A stretch of DNA of 64,000 bases from Oceanicoccus sp. KOV_DT_Chl (GCF_900120175.1 NZ_FQLF01000005.1:188501-252500); one strand, 5' to 3'; shown: positions 1-10,183, counted from the first letter of the stretch. The notes: generated from the sequence alone by a model not told the origin. A program made the numbers and translations.

Positions 1-1503
1 CTCCTGCTCTTCATTCATGGGCGCAGGTATTTTTCTGAAATTACAATCGACCAAGGGACAGATTTCATCGTAGTCATAAAACACTACTCGACCATGGCGG
101 GTGACACCAAAGTTTTTCAGCAGCATATCACCGGGAAAAATATTAGCTGCGGCCAGCTGTTTAATCGCATTGCCGTATTCATCCATCACATTATGGATTT
201 GTTCATCGGTGGCATTTTTTAAATATAAATTTAGTGGCGTCATCCGACGCTCGACATAAACATGTTTAAAGATCAAAGCATTGCCACGCACCTCAAGCAA
301 GGAGCCCACTTCCTTTTTCAATTCCGCCATCAACTCGTCAGAAAAACGACGAAGATCAAACGCCAAATTATTAAATTCCTGTGTTTCCGCCATCCGCCCA
401 GCACGATCCCAGCGCTTAACCAATTTATATTTTCCTTTAACCTGTTCCCGGGTCATATCCTTTGGCGGGGTAAAACGGTCTTTAATCACTTTGTACACAT
501 AATCAAAAGAAGGCAGGGTAAACACTAACATCACCATTCCTTTAATTCCCGGCGCAATAATATATTGATCGTTGGTTTTTACCGTATTCGCGACGGCGGT
601 GCGATAAAACTCGGTTTTGGCATGCTTGCCAAAACCAATCGCACTATATAATTCAAACCACTCTTTTTGCGGCATGATGGTTTTTAAAAAACTGACATAT
701 TGTGATGGTACTGAGGCATCCACCATAAAATAGCTGCGTGTAAAGCTGAATAATTTACTGACATCATCGGCTGAAAATAAAACTGTATCGACGTAAACCG
801 CACCCTGTTCATTATTTAATATAGGAAATACAAACGGTAACATTTCACCATTATCAACAACGATCCTGCCGACCAAATAAGCCGCTTTATTTCGATAAAA
901 AAGTGAGTTTAATACTTGGCTTTTTACTTGTTGACCCTGCTCGATCCGCGGCGTCAACAGCTTATCAATCAGTGAAACTATACGCGCCACATCGCGCTCG
1001 AAATCCTCAAAGGGAATATTGAACCGGGTATCAACCAGAATACTGCGCACATTAACTGCGAGATCCGCAATAGCCGGATACTCAGTATAAATAACATCTT
1101 CAAACACACTGGCAGGGAGTGAATCAGGCGCAACTACCGACGCGTTAAGGTCGCCAATTCTTTCGTGATTAAAAACAAAACAGTAAACGGAATTAAAAAA
1201 AGTCTGGGCAATTTCTATATTGCTGTGCTCTGCCACCAATTGACAATATTCGTCTTTGGCATCGCGCCATAGTTCACGATCCTGAGCATGGCCACCGGCG
1301 ATATCATCAGCCAACGCAGCTACATCGCGCACCTTCTTTTTATACATTTCCAAGCGATGGCTCATCGCCTTATGCACCAATTGCCAATCGGCTTTTTCAA
1401 ACCGCGACTGCGCACCTAGCGTGACATTTTGGAAATCACCAAAGAAAGCATCAAAGCTATTTAAAATAACTTTGGCCAAACGCTGCGCATTACTCATACC
1501 CAT
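1..1503 (-). CDS. aceK: Isocitrate dehydrogenase kinase/phosphatase, C-terminus beyond window
   Basis: Bifunctional enzyme that phosphorylates and dephosphorylates isocitrate dehydrogenase and so sets the split between the TCA cycle and the glyoxylate shunt. The 501 visible codons run off the left edge; the family is about 575-580 residues, so roughly 75 are missing. The ATP-binding segment APGIKGMVMLVFTLP lies near residue 316, where E. coli AceK has it, and VVFYDYDEIC followed by NFRKIP matches the catalytic region. The first ATG is chosen because GGGAG lies 12 bases upstream; a second in-frame ATG follows six bases later. The order rraA, flavin oxidoreductase, aceK on one strand, with aceA further upstream, differs from the enteric aceBAK operon but keeps aceK near the shunt genes. 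Identification is firm. Confidence 0.95.
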   Translation of the reverse strand, partial: MGMSNAQRLAKVILNSFDAFFGDFQNVTLGAQSRFEKADWQLVHKAMSHRLEMYKKKVRDVAALADDIAGGHAQDRELWRDAKDEYCQLVAEHSNIEIAQTFFNSVYCFVFNHERIGDLNASVVAPDSLPASVFEDVIYTEYPAIADLAVNVRSILVDTRFNIPFEDFERDVARIVSLIDKLLTPRIEQGQQVKSQVLNSLFYRNKAAYLVGRIVVDNGEMLPFVFPILNNEQGAVYVDTVLFSADDVSKLFSFTRSYFMVDASVPSQYVSFLKTIMPQKEWFELYSAIGFGKHAKTEFYRTAVANTVKTNDQYIIAPGIKGMVMLVFTLPSFDYVYKVIKDRFTPPKDMTREQVKGKYKLVKRWDRAGRMAETQEFNNLAFDLRRFSDELMAELKKEVGSLLEVRGNALIFKHVYVERRMTPLNLYLKNATDEQIHNVMDEYGNAIKQLAAANIFPGDMLLKNFGVTRHGRVVFYDYDEICPLVDCNFRKIPAPMNEEQE

Positions 1504-1561
1504 TAGAATTATTTACTCCCAAGTATTTGCTGCGCAGCACTCAATGCCTGATCAGCCACGA

Positions 1562-2605
1562 CTACTTAAAAATATCAGCCATTATCGGTAATACTTCAGG
1601 CTGACGAATATGTAGCATCATAGTTCCAACATGGCCTTTTTTACCCGCTTCAATCCACGCCTGAGCACGTTCACGAATCCGGCTTTCGGGACCAATCAAA
1701 GCAACTTCATCAACCAGCTCGTTCGGCACTGCCGCTGCAGCCGCTGCCTTGTCCCCGGCCAGATACAAGTCCTGAATTTTCTCAGCCGCCTCGCCATACC
1801 CCATCGACGTCGTGTAAGTGGTATAGAAGTTTTTACCCTTAGCACCCATACCCCCAATATAAAGAGCCATATGCTCTTTTAAAGGCTGGCGACAGGCCTC
1901 AACATCATCACCCAACACGACTGCGACTCCCGGCGCAATGTCAAAACCTTGCAGCGACTTGCCATTACCTGCCCGCTCAAAGCCTTTATTCAAATGTGGC
2001 TCAAGTACCGAAAAGCGTTCAGGGCTCATCCAGATGGGAAACACACCATCGCCTACTTCCGCAGCACAAGCCAAGCCTGCTGGCGTCACCGACGCGGTGT
2101 AGATAGGAATGGATGGATCGGGATGCAAGATAGATTTTAACGGTTTGCCCAAGCCCGTCGTCCCCGCACCTTTTACGGGCAATTGATACATGTCACCATC
2201 AAAAACCACGGGGCCTTCACGCTCCATAATTTTGCGCATAATTTGAATATACTCACGGGTACGCGTAATGGGTTTGCCGTATGGCACACCATGCCAACCT
2301 TCAACCACTTGCGGGCCAGAGGCACCTAAGCCAACAATAAATCGATGACTGGATAACTGATTTAGCGTCATCGCCGTCATCGCTGCCATCGCCGGAGTAC
2401 GTGCAGGCATTTGCATGATGCAAGTGCCTACCTTGATCTTAGTCGTTTGCGCCAGAATCCAGGACGCCACGGTAATGGCATCTGAGCCATAGGCCTCAGC
2501 TGTCCAGAGTGAATCATAACCCAGTGCCTCGGCCTGCTTTATCATGTCGATTGGCACTTGAACCTGCTTACCGGAATACCCCAACATCACACCTAATTTA
2601 ATCAT
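1562..2605 (-). CDS. LLM-class (luciferase-like) flavin/F420-dependent oxidoreductase
   Basis: A 347-residue protein with the luciferase-like TIM-barrel pattern: N-terminal MIKLGVMLGYSG, a strand ending SLWTAEAYGSDA, VGTCIMQMPARTP, then the conserved MTLNQLSSHRFIVGLGASGPQVVEGWHG block in several short pieces. These enzymes use reduced FMN or F420; the substrate cannot be predicted. An ATG 31 codons further upstream exists, but the start at 2605 has AGAGAG just ahead and begins exactly at the family N-terminus. It lies 73 bases downstream of rraA and 58 bases before aceK on the same strand, so co-transcription is plausible. After the TAG stop, another frame stays open to a TAA at 1509-1511, just before aceK. 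A missing base in the A-run near 1567 would extend the protein by about 19 residues; this is unproven. Confidence 0.85.
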   Translation of the reverse strand: MIKLGVMLGYSGKQVQVPIDMIKQAEALGYDSLWTAEAYGSDAITVASWILAQTTKIKVGTCIMQMPARTPAMAAMTAMTLNQLSSHRFIVGLGASGPQVVEGWHGVPYGKPITRTREYIQIMRKIMEREGPVVFDGDMYQLPVKGAGTTGLGKPLKSILHPDPSIPIYTASVTPAGLACAAEVGDGVFPIWMSPERFSVLEPHLNKGFERAGNGKSLQGFDIAPGVAVVLGDDVEACRQPLKEHMALYIGGMGAKGKNFYTTYTTSMGYGEAAEKIQDLYLAGDKAAAAAAVPNELVDEVALIGPESRIRERAQAWIEAGKKGHVGTMMLHIRQPEVLPIMADIFK

Positions 2606-2678
2606 AATCTTGCTCTCTTTGGTTAACGCTCTGCACGCGCAGCAATTCAATAAAATATTTCTGACTATCCAGAAGGCA

Positions 2679-3158
2679 TTACAGCAGTGATTGATCACTC
2701 ACAATTACACCACTACCATCCGCATACAGAAATGATCCTGACTTAATTTTCAAGCCAGCCATGGCCAGCTCTACTCCCACATCGCCCTGATTGCGTTTTT
2801 CTGTTTTCAACGGAATCGTAGCTAATGCCATTACGCCAATCGCCATCTCGGTAATATCTTCAACATCTCGAATCGAACCATAAATAACTATCCCGCTCCA
2901 ACCATTTTGCTGGGCAGCTCGAGCCAAATTATCACCTAGTAGCGATCGTCTTGGGGAACCGCCACCATCGACGACCAGCACCCGGCCCTGGCCCGGCGTT
3001 TTTACTAACTCAGCAACTTTAGAGTTGTCTTCAAAACATTTGACGGTAAGCACTTCGCCACCGAAGCGACGCACACCACCATAATGCTTAAACACAGGAT
3101 CAGCGACTTGTACTTGATCGCCATACTGATCACAGAGATCGGGGGTAGAAATCATCAT
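2679..3158 (-). CDS. rraA: RraA-family protein (ribonuclease E activity regulator / HMG-type aldolase fold)
   Basis: 159 residues, the usual RraA length (161 in E. coli). Recognised from LCDQYGDQVQVADPVF, FGGEVLTVKCFEDN, GRVLVVDGGGSPRRSLLGDN, VIYGSIRDVEDI and the C-terminal LYADGSGVIVS, which follow E. coli RraA closely. E. coli RraA binds RNase E and inhibits RNA decay. Relatives with the GD-x20-R-D signature are 4-hydroxy-4-methyl-2-oxoglutarate aldolases, and both G-D and R-D (GDNLA ... SIRDVED) can be seen here, so either role is possible. The start is one of two adjacent ATG codons (3158 or 3155). It is followed by the flavin oxidoreductase on the same strand and preceded by the aceA terminator, so it probably has its own promoter in the 178-base gap. 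Confidence 0.88.
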   Translation of the reverse strand: MMISTPDLCDQYGDQVQVADPVFKHYGGVRRFGGEVLTVKCFEDNSKVAELVKTPGQGRVLVVDGGGSPRRSLLGDNLARAAQQNGWSGIVIYGSIRDVEDITEMAIGVMALATIPLKTEKRNQGDVGVELAMAGLKIKSGSFLYADGSGVIVSDQSLL

Positions 3159-3282
3159 AAATCCCTAACAATAAAAAATACTGTAACAACCAGCCAGTGA
3201 TTGGCACGATACCTTTAAGCTGGCCGGATTACCATGCCAACAACAAGCACTTACAACCACAAGATAGCTATATAACAAGCGT

Positions 3283-3304
3283 AAAAAAGGCGGCCGAAGC
3301 CGCC
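3283..3304 (-). terminator. Rho-independent terminator of aceA
   Basis: Read on the minus strand, GGCGGC-TTCG-GCCGCC is followed directly by six T. It is a perfect six-pair GC stem with a UUCG tetraloop, about 33 bases after the aceA stop codon. Confidence 0.93.
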
Positions 3305-3336
3305 TGAGATACCGGGAAGGTATACAAAACTTTCAA

Positions 3337-4933
3337 TTAACCAAACTGGTTCATCGTGTTGTCTTTACCAGACGCTTTCAGCGCGGCATCACCAGAGAAA
3401 TACTCTTTGTGATCGTCACCCATATCAGAACCGGCCATATTCTGGTGCTTAACACAGGCAATTCCCTGACGGATTTCTTTGCGCTGCACACCTTTAACGT
3501 AACCCAACATACCCTGGTCACCGAAGTATTCTTTGGCCAGATTGTCAGTAGACAAAGCCGCGGTGTGGTAAGTCGGCAAAGTGATCAAGTGGTGGAAGAT
3601 ACCTGCTTCGCGAGCCGCATCTGATTGGAAGGTACGAATCTTCTCATCAGCTTCAATTGACAGCTCGGTTTCATCGTATTCAACACTCATCAGATTAGCG
3701 CGATCGTAAGCTGAAACATCTTTGCCGGCCTCAGTCCAGGCATCAAAAATCTGCTGACGGAAGTTCAAGGTCCAGTTAAATGATGGGCTATTGTTGTAAA
3801 CCAGCTTGGCATTTGGCACCACTTCACGAATGCGGTTAACCATGGCACCGATCTGACCAACGTGTGGTTTCTCAGTTTCAATCCACAATAAGTCTGCACC
3901 ATTTTGTAACGAAGTAACAATCCAGAATTACGCGATCTTCACCAGAACCTTTCTTGAACTGGAATAAACCACTGGCTAAGCGCTTGGGCTTTAACAACTT
4001 GCCATCAGCCTTAACCAGAACATCACCATTGTCGATATCAGCAGCGCTTTCTACGTAATCGCCATCAAGAAAGGCGTTGTACTTATCACCCAAATCGCCA
4101 GGCTCTTTAGTCACTGCAATTTGCTTGGTTAAACCAGCACCTAAGGAGTCAGTACGGGCAACGATGACACCGTCTTCAACACCCATTTCCAAAAAGGCAT
4201 AGCGAACTGCGCGGATTTTGGCGAGAAAATCTTCATGCGGAACGGTTACTTTACCGTCCTGGTGACCACACTGCTTTTCATCAGAAACCTGATTCTCCAA
4301 CTGGATACAGCAAGCACCCGCTTCGATCATGCGCTTAGCTAATAAGTAAGTCGCTTCGGCATTACCAAAACCGGCATCAATATCAGCAATGATAGGTACT
4401 ACGTGAGTCTGGAAATTGTCGATTTGGTTTTGCAGGTCTTTTGCCTTCACCTCATCATTGGCTTCACGCGCATCATCTAACTGACGGAACAGTCCACCCA
4501 TTTCACGCGCATCGGCCTGGCGCAAGAAGGTGTATAGCTCTTCGATTAACGCTGGTACAGAAGTTTTTTCATGCATTGACTGGTCAGGTAAAGGACCAAA
4601 CTCAGAGCGCAAAGCCGCGATCATCCATCCAGAAAGGTACAAGTAACGACGATCAGTGCTATTAAAGTGCTTCTTGATAGAAATCATCTTCTGCTGTCCG
4701 ATAAAACCGTGCCAACAACCTAAAGACTGAGTGTACTGCGAGCTATCAGCGTCGTAGCGCTCCATATCCGCACGCATAATTTGAGCAGTGTACTTAGCTA
4801 TTTCCAAACCGGTTTTAAAACGATTTTGAGCGCGCATACGTGCTGCGTATTCTGGGCTTATGGCATTCCAGGTCTCACCCTGTTGAGCGCATAAATCAGC
4901 TAACTGGCTGATATCCTGATTGTAATTTGACAT
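3337..4933 (-). CDS. aceA: Isocitrate lyase (long form), reading frame broken near 3916-3919
   Basis: First enzyme of the glyoxylate shunt; cleaves isocitrate to glyoxylate and succinate. Two overlapping frames together give about 531-532 residues, the length of the Pseudomonas-type long lyase. The first frame (4933 to about 3920) holds the barrel, including VPIIADIDAGFGN and the active-site loop QVSDEKQCGHQDGK with the catalytic cysteine in the KKCGH-type motif (here KQCGH). The second frame carries LWIETEKPHVGQI, KLVYNNSPSFNWTLNF and the C-terminus KDNTMNQFG. At the junction DRVILDC runs into a stop, while TSLQNGADLLWIE follows one frame over. This fits loss of two bases of an Ile codon (ATT) or gain of one T. 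A sequencing error is more likely than a dead gene because both halves are conserved. GGGGAA precedes the ATG. Confidence 0.9.
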
Positions 4934-5484
4934 GATAATTCCCCGGTATGTAATGACTACTGTCGTTGGCTGAATTTGATGGTGTGGACTCTACGCCCCC
5001 AACCAAAATTTAGGAAATTGATGTTTTTTATCCTCGTCATTCATAATATGAATAAAGCACCACTCCCTTCACCTTTTCAGCTAAGTTGAAATCCCCACCT
5101 ATGGCCAGCGCCAGCACAGCAAATCGGCAATAAACACACAATCAATCGCTGACAGAACAGGTAATGCATACAATTTCCAAAATTTCGCTGACAAATCACC
5201 CTATGACGGCCAAAAAAAATGCCCGCAGCCCAGCAACACTCAGTTGATAGGACGCGAGCAAACTAGCAGGGAAGGATGCAACCAGCGGTGGCATAACTGT
5301 AACAGCCATGACACCATTACCCTGTAATAGACCTCGAATGGTATTAAGTTTCCGACAACCAATTCGCGAAGTTTGGGTACTTCACCCCCAAACAAGGCAA
5401 ACAACTTCCAAAAAACTTACGCTCAGACTAGAAATACGAGCTAAATAAAGCTAATTTATAGGTTTTATTTCTGGCATTTATTAT
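4934..5484. other. Divergent intergenic region aceA / lysR with shunt element
   Basis: 551 bases without a gene between two divergent starts. It holds the element shared with the glcB promoter (5000-5027, described separately) and a shorter related piece, CAATTTCCAAAATTT, at 5171-5185 in the opposite orientation. Apart from these I see no open frame or repeat. Confidence 0.6.
5000..5027 (-). promoter_or_regulatory. Conserved element upstream of aceA, shared with glcB
   Basis: On the minus strand the sequence reads AAAACATCAATT, two variable bases, then CTAAATTTTGGTTG, 67-94 bases before the aceA start. The glcB upstream region carries almost the same 29 bases. The core CCTAAATTTTGG is a near-palindrome, as expected of a dimeric regulator site. 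It could equally contain promoter elements. The neighbouring LysR protein is one candidate binder. Confidence 0.6.
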
Positions 5485-6444
5485 ATGAATATATCTCGTA
5501 TCGACCTCAATCTGCTGGTTTACCTGGATGTGCTATTACGCGAAAAGAACGTCACCAAAGCGGCAGACCAACTCGGCATTACCCAACCAGCCATGAGTAA
5601 CAGCTTGCGCAGGCTGCGCGACCTGTTTAATGATCCGCTACTTATCCGTACCAGTCAGGGTATGACCCCCACCCAGCGGGCAGAAGAATTACAGCCCCAA
5701 CTACGGCAGATCCTGTCCAGTATCGAACTAGCGGTACAACCCGCCGCGGAATTCAGCATCGAGGACAGCACCCGCGTATTTCGTATCATGGCCAGTGACT
5801 ATGCAGAGTCCACCCTGATACCCGCGCTGCTTAATGAGATACGTGATATAGCCCCGCATATACGCCTTGATGTACTGACCCCGAGTGATGTGACCTTTCA
5901 GGATGTCGAGAAAGGCAAAGTCGATATGGCTATCAACCGCTTTGACTATTTGCCCCAATCCTTCCATCAGGTAAACGTCTGGCGCGACAACTTCACCTGC
6001 TTGATGAGTAAAAACAATCCCATCCTTAAGGATTTCAACCTGGAAAGTTATCTTGCAGCCCATCACATCTGGGTCAGTAAAACCGGCATGGGCGTCGGCG
6101 TCGGTATGAATCCCGACGATATCCAACGCTTGGGACGCGTCGATGAGGCGCTGGCTGAAATTGAGCGCACCCGCCACATCCGTGTATTTACTCGTCATTA
6201 TCAGGTTGCCGCCCTGCTTGCCGAGCAGCCAGACCTCATTGCTACACTACCCAAACAAGCCGCCTATCGTCATACACTGGGGGACAACAGCCCGCTGACT
6301 ATCAAGCCACCGCCGTTCCCGATTGTACCTATCGAGCTCAAAATGGCCTGGAGTCCGCTGCTTCATCATGATTTAGGCCACACCTGGCTAAGACGCCTGA
6401 TTGTTGAGGTGGCTAAAAATATTATTGAGCAAAGCAAAGGCTGA
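5485..6444 (+). CDS. LysR-family transcriptional regulator next to the glyoxylate-shunt genes
   Basis: 319 residues. The N-terminal winged helix-turn-helix is clear (DLNLLVYLDVLLREKNVTKAA, then DQLGITQPAMSNSLRRLRDLF), followed by FNDPLLIRTSQGMTPTQRAE. The rest is the periplasmic-binding-protein-like effector domain. It is divergent from aceA and co-directional with glcB, so control of one or both shunt genes is a natural inference, and the two genes share an upstream element. The ATG at 5485 fits the family N-terminus (MNISRIDLNLL). No Shine-Dalgarno sequence is visible in the AT-rich leader, which is unusual. The effector is unknown. Confidence 0.88.
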   Translation: MNISRIDLNLLVYLDVLLREKNVTKAADQLGITQPAMSNSLRRLRDLFNDPLLIRTSQGMTPTQRAEELQPQLRQILSSIELAVQPAAEFSIEDSTRVFRIMASDYAESTLIPALLNEIRDIAPHIRLDVLTPSDVTFQDVEKGKVDMAINRFDYLPQSFHQVNVWRDNFTCLMSKNNPILKDFNLESYLAAHHIWVSKTGMGVGVGMNPDDIQRLGRVDEALAEIERTRHIRVFTRHYQVAALLAEQPDLIATLPKQAAYRHTLGDNSPLTIKPPPFPIVPIELKMAWSPLLHHDLGHTWLRRLIVEVAKNIIEQSKG

Positions 6445-6484
6445 TTAACTACTATCACCATTCACTACACGAATGATCGACATG

Positions 6485-6513
6485 AAAACGATCAATTAGC
6501 TAAATTTTGGGTG
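6485..6513 (+). promoter_or_regulatory. Conserved element upstream of glcB, shared with aceA
   Basis: AAAACGATCAATT, two variable bases, then CTAAATTTTGGGTG, ending 87 bases before the glcB start. It differs from the aceA copy by one inserted G, the two variable bases and one further base. Orientation relative to the gene and distance to the start are similar in both, so a common operator or activator site is likely. Confidence 0.6.
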
Positions 6514-6599
6514 AATCTTTAACATGCACCCGATATTTTCATAGACAGTTGCAACCCGTACACTCAATGACCTAATTCTGCTATTACAAGGCTTTTCCA

Positions 6600-8769
6600 A
6601 TGACCCAGCGCATCCAACAAGGCGGCTTACAGATTGCCGAATCGCTCTACACTCTGGTTAATGACGACATCATCCCCGGCACTGGTATTGTCGCAGCAGA
6701 TTTTTGGCGAAAGCTGGAAACACTATTAGACGAACTAGGCCCAAAAATAAAGCCTTACTCGCCAAGCGCGACAAACTGCAAGCACAAATTGACGACTGGC
6801 ACCGCAAGCATGCCGCTAACGGTCACGATGCGGCGGCCTATAAACAATTTCTATTAGAAATCGATTATCTGGTCCCTGAAGGAGATGATTTCCAAATCGG
6901 GACTGCTCAGGTAGAACCTGAAATAGCCAGCCAGGCAGGGCCACAGTTAGTGGTCCCAATCACCAATGCCCGTTTTGCCTTGAATGCCGCTAATGCGCGC
7001 TGGGGCAGCCTCTATGACGCACTCTACGGCACCGATGTCATCAGCGAAGCCAACGGCGCCGAAAAAGGCAAAGCATTCAATCCTATTCGCGGTGATGAAG
7101 TCATTGCCTATGGCCGCCACTTTCTGGATTCAGCAGCGCCGCTCAATAAAAGCTCTCACGATTCAATCACCCAATACCGCATCAGTGATGGCCAGCTTAT
7201 TGCGACGCTGATAGATAATAGCGAAGCCACCCTTGGTGATCCTAAACAATTGGTCGGCTACCAAGGCGATAGTTCTAACCCCTCAGCAATACTGTTAGTA
7301 CATAACCAGTTGCATATTGAAATTCAGATCGATCGCAACCATCACATTGGTAAACATGATAGCGCCGGCATGAAAGATATTGTGCTCGAAGCCGCGCTTA
7401 CCACAATTATGGATTGCGAAGACTCTGTTGCTGCAGTTGATGCCGAGGACAAAGCATTAGCCTATCGCAACTGGCTCGGTTTAATGAAAGGCGATTTACA
7501 GGAAAGTCTGGAAAAAAATGGAAAAACTATTGTTCGTAAAATGAATCCCGACCGTGAATACACTGCAGTCGATGGTTCAACTATTACTCGAAAAGGTCGC
7601 AGCATGTTGTTTGTGCGCAACGTCGGCCACCTGATGACCAACCCGGCTATTCTCGATAAAAACGGCGAAGAAATTCCCGAAGGCATTATGGATGGCATGA
7701 TCACCGCACTAGCCGCCATCCACGATTTAAAGGGCGATGGCAGTTTGAAAAACTCCTCCGCCAATAGCATTAATATTGTTAAGCCTAAAATGCACGGCCC
7801 CGAAGAAGTCGCCTTCACAAATGCTTTATTTAACCGCATTGAAGATGCCTTAGCGCTGCCCAGAAAAACACTAAAAGTAGGCATTATGGATGAAGAGCGC
7901 CGCACGTCTGTCAATTTGAAAGAATGTATTCGCGCCGCTAAAGATCGCATCGTATTTATCAATACCGGCTTTCTGGATCGCACCGGCGATGAGATTCACA
8001 CCTCGATGGAAGCAGGCCCCTTCGCACCCAAAGGTCAATTGAAAACCATGACCTGGATCGGCGCCTACGAAAACCAGAATGTCGATTTAGGTTTAGCCTG
8101 TGGCCTTCAGGGCAAGGCCCAAATCGGTAAAGGCATGTGGCCTGAACCAGACAATATGGCAAAAATGATGGAAGCCAAAATTGGTCACCCCAATGCCGGA
8201 GCTAACACTGCGTGGGTGCCCTCGCCACTGCCGCTACCCTACACGCACTGCATTACCACCAAGTAAATGTCGCCAGCAAACAGGAAGAACTAAAGCAGCG
8301 GGCTCGCGCCAGTGTCGATGACATTCTTACTATTCCATTACTAGGTGAGCAAACTTTGTCGGCAGAAGATATTCAACGAGAGCTGGACAATAACTGTCAG
8401 GGTATTCTTGGCTACGTAGTGCGCTGGATTGATCAAGGAGTAGGCTGCTCCAAAGTCCCTGACATCAATAATATTGGCTTAATGGAAGACAGAGCGACAC
8501 TAAGAATTTCCAGCCAACATATTGCCAACTGGATACGCCACAACATTTGTAGCAAAGAACAAGTCATGGAAACGATGAAACGCATGGCGGCGGTGGTTGA
8601 TTTACAAAATGCCGGCGATACTGCTTATCAAACGATGGCACCCGACTTTGATGGTATTGCGTTTGCAGCTGCTTGCGAACTGGTCTTTGAAGGCTGCGCA
8701 CAGCCTAACGGTTATACTGAGCCAGTACTGCATCGCATGCGTTTGGCATTAAAAGCACAAAACGCATGA
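6600..8769 (+). CDS. glcB: Malate synthase G, two reading-frame breaks
   Basis: Second enzyme of the shunt; condenses glyoxylate with acetyl-CoA to malate. Three overlapping frames add up to about 723 residues, the normal length of the G isoform. Frame one holds [20 protein letters not shown]; frame two holds [50 protein letters not shown] and [10 protein letters not shown]; frame three holds [30 protein letters not shown] (the catalytic-Asp region) and [16 protein letters not shown]. Break one is in the A-run 6743-6747: one more A restores [13 protein letters not shown]. Break two is near 8224: one more base restores [12 protein letters not shown]. Both look like single-base losses in homopolymers. 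AAGG lies nine bases ahead of the ATG. It stands alone on its strand after lysR, with the shared element upstream. Confidence 0.92.
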
Positions 8770-8824
8770 TCTAATCACTACCATGGCAATACCTGATTTA
8801 AGTTTAGGCTTTTTCAGGTATAGC

Positions 8825-10076
8825 CTATTCAATCGGCACCTGATAACGGCGCATATACCGTTCAAACAGCGCTCTTTCTTGTAAATTTTTTATCATCAAG
8901 TTGATAGTGATGCTGGCCAAACTTTCCTTGTGGCTTGCTGGCTAAATACGCCTGCATCCGCGCTTTAGCTTCAGCGGTTAACACCAATTTGAAATGGGCA
9001 TAAATATTTGCCACGCAACCCATCGGCTCATCCATCAAATCCTGATAACGTGAATCAACAATATTAGCCGCCGGTACGACACCCTGATCACGCTGGGCCA
9101 TCACCTGCTCAAGTCGCCGCGCTGTCGCTTCACCCATAATGATATTTTCAAATATTTCCGCATTAAATGGCTGATCGCTGCGCATAGAGTACAACGTTCC
9201 CATCAGGCTAGTGGTGGATGCCATACACTTGACCGGATCGCGATGTGTTTGGACAATCATCGCATCAGGGTAAACCTTTAGCAGCGTATCTAAATGCACC
9301 TGATGTTCCGGTGCTTTTAACAACCAACGTTGCCGTGGATTTTTCCATTGCAAAATTTGCAAGATTTTTTTGTGGTACCGATACACGGGTTCAAAATCCG
9401 CTTGCAGACAATACGCACTATAACTGGGAGTTTGATGCAGCGAAGCGATATGATCACTGATAAACGTTGCCGCCATTAACAAACCACACTCTGCGGGAAT
9501 ATCCCCGCGCATCTCGTGCATTTTGACAAACTCTGGCGCCACTCTATTCCACTGCGTGATCAGCTTATCGCACTGCTCTATCCTACTGTCAGTGGTATAA
9601 CTATCGGCTTGTGGTGGTGGGCAAGGTTGCATGGCCTCCCACATAAGCGGCACCCCCACCGCAGGGTCCTGCCATAACACTTCAAATAAAATTGAAGTAC
9701 CTGAGCGTGGCAAACCAACAATCACCATCGGCTGATGGATTTCTTGCTGCTCAATCTCCGGGTGTTTGTTTAATAAATTATGTACCTGTAGACGCGTTTT
9801 CAACCACATAAAAATATCGTGTCGCGCCATTAAACGGCCCATCAGGGTTAACTCGGCCTCGCGCTCCAATGATTGCAGCAATACAGCAAAAGGTTGCAAC
9901 CAGTCATCATCACCAAAATCCGTTAATCCAGTAGCCTCGCAAGCGGCCTGCTTTAATGATGTCTCATCCAGGGGAATAGTCGCCATCAAATCCATATAGC
10001 TACCTTCGCGATTAATCGCAGCCACCCAGCCAGGGTGATCAGGCGCCGACCATAACGGTTCAGTACCATTCGCCAT
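8825..10076 (-). CDS. Sulfotransferase family protein (PAPS-type), frameshift near the C-terminus
   Basis: About 416 residues once the frame is repaired. The 5'-phosphosulfate-binding loop is VGLPRSGTSILFEVL (near residue 120), and the 3'-phosphate-binding motif is THRDPVKCMASTTSL. A middle segment LLKAPEHQVHLDTLLKVYPDA is typical of bacterial sulfotransferases that act on small hydrophobic molecules; the acceptor is unknown. The frame as given stops at 8862 (DKKFTRKSAV). The T-run 8886-8891 has probably gained one base: with one fewer, the protein reads DDKNLQERALFERYMRRYQV and ends at 8825, like normal family C-termini. It is divergent from the DUF1214-tetR pair, with a palindromic operator in the shared gap, so the three probably form one regulated set. 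Confidence 0.82.
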
Positions 10077-10167
10077 AATTTATTCTCCTGCTCGCTGATG
10101 CACCCGCTGCCACTATGAAAGTTAATAATATATTTGGCAACCTAAAAATAATTACCGTTGATTTATA

Positions 10168-10183
10168 TAGGACATACGTCCTA
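10168..10183. promoter_or_regulatory. Palindromic operator, probably for the TetR regulator at 11419
   Basis: TAGGACATACGTCCTA: perfect six-base arms TAGGAC/GTCCTA around ATAC, in an AT-rich promoter-like setting. It lies between the divergent sulfotransferase (start 10076) and DUF1214 gene (start 10231). Size and symmetry fit a TetR-family site, and a TetR gene is the second gene of the rightward operon. No other palindrome of this quality was seen nearby. Confidence 0.6.

Noticed and set aside
3900-3930. Programmed ribosomal frameshift in aceA
   Set aside because: No slippery heptamer or following structure at the junction, and other genes show the same kind of break, so an error is simpler.
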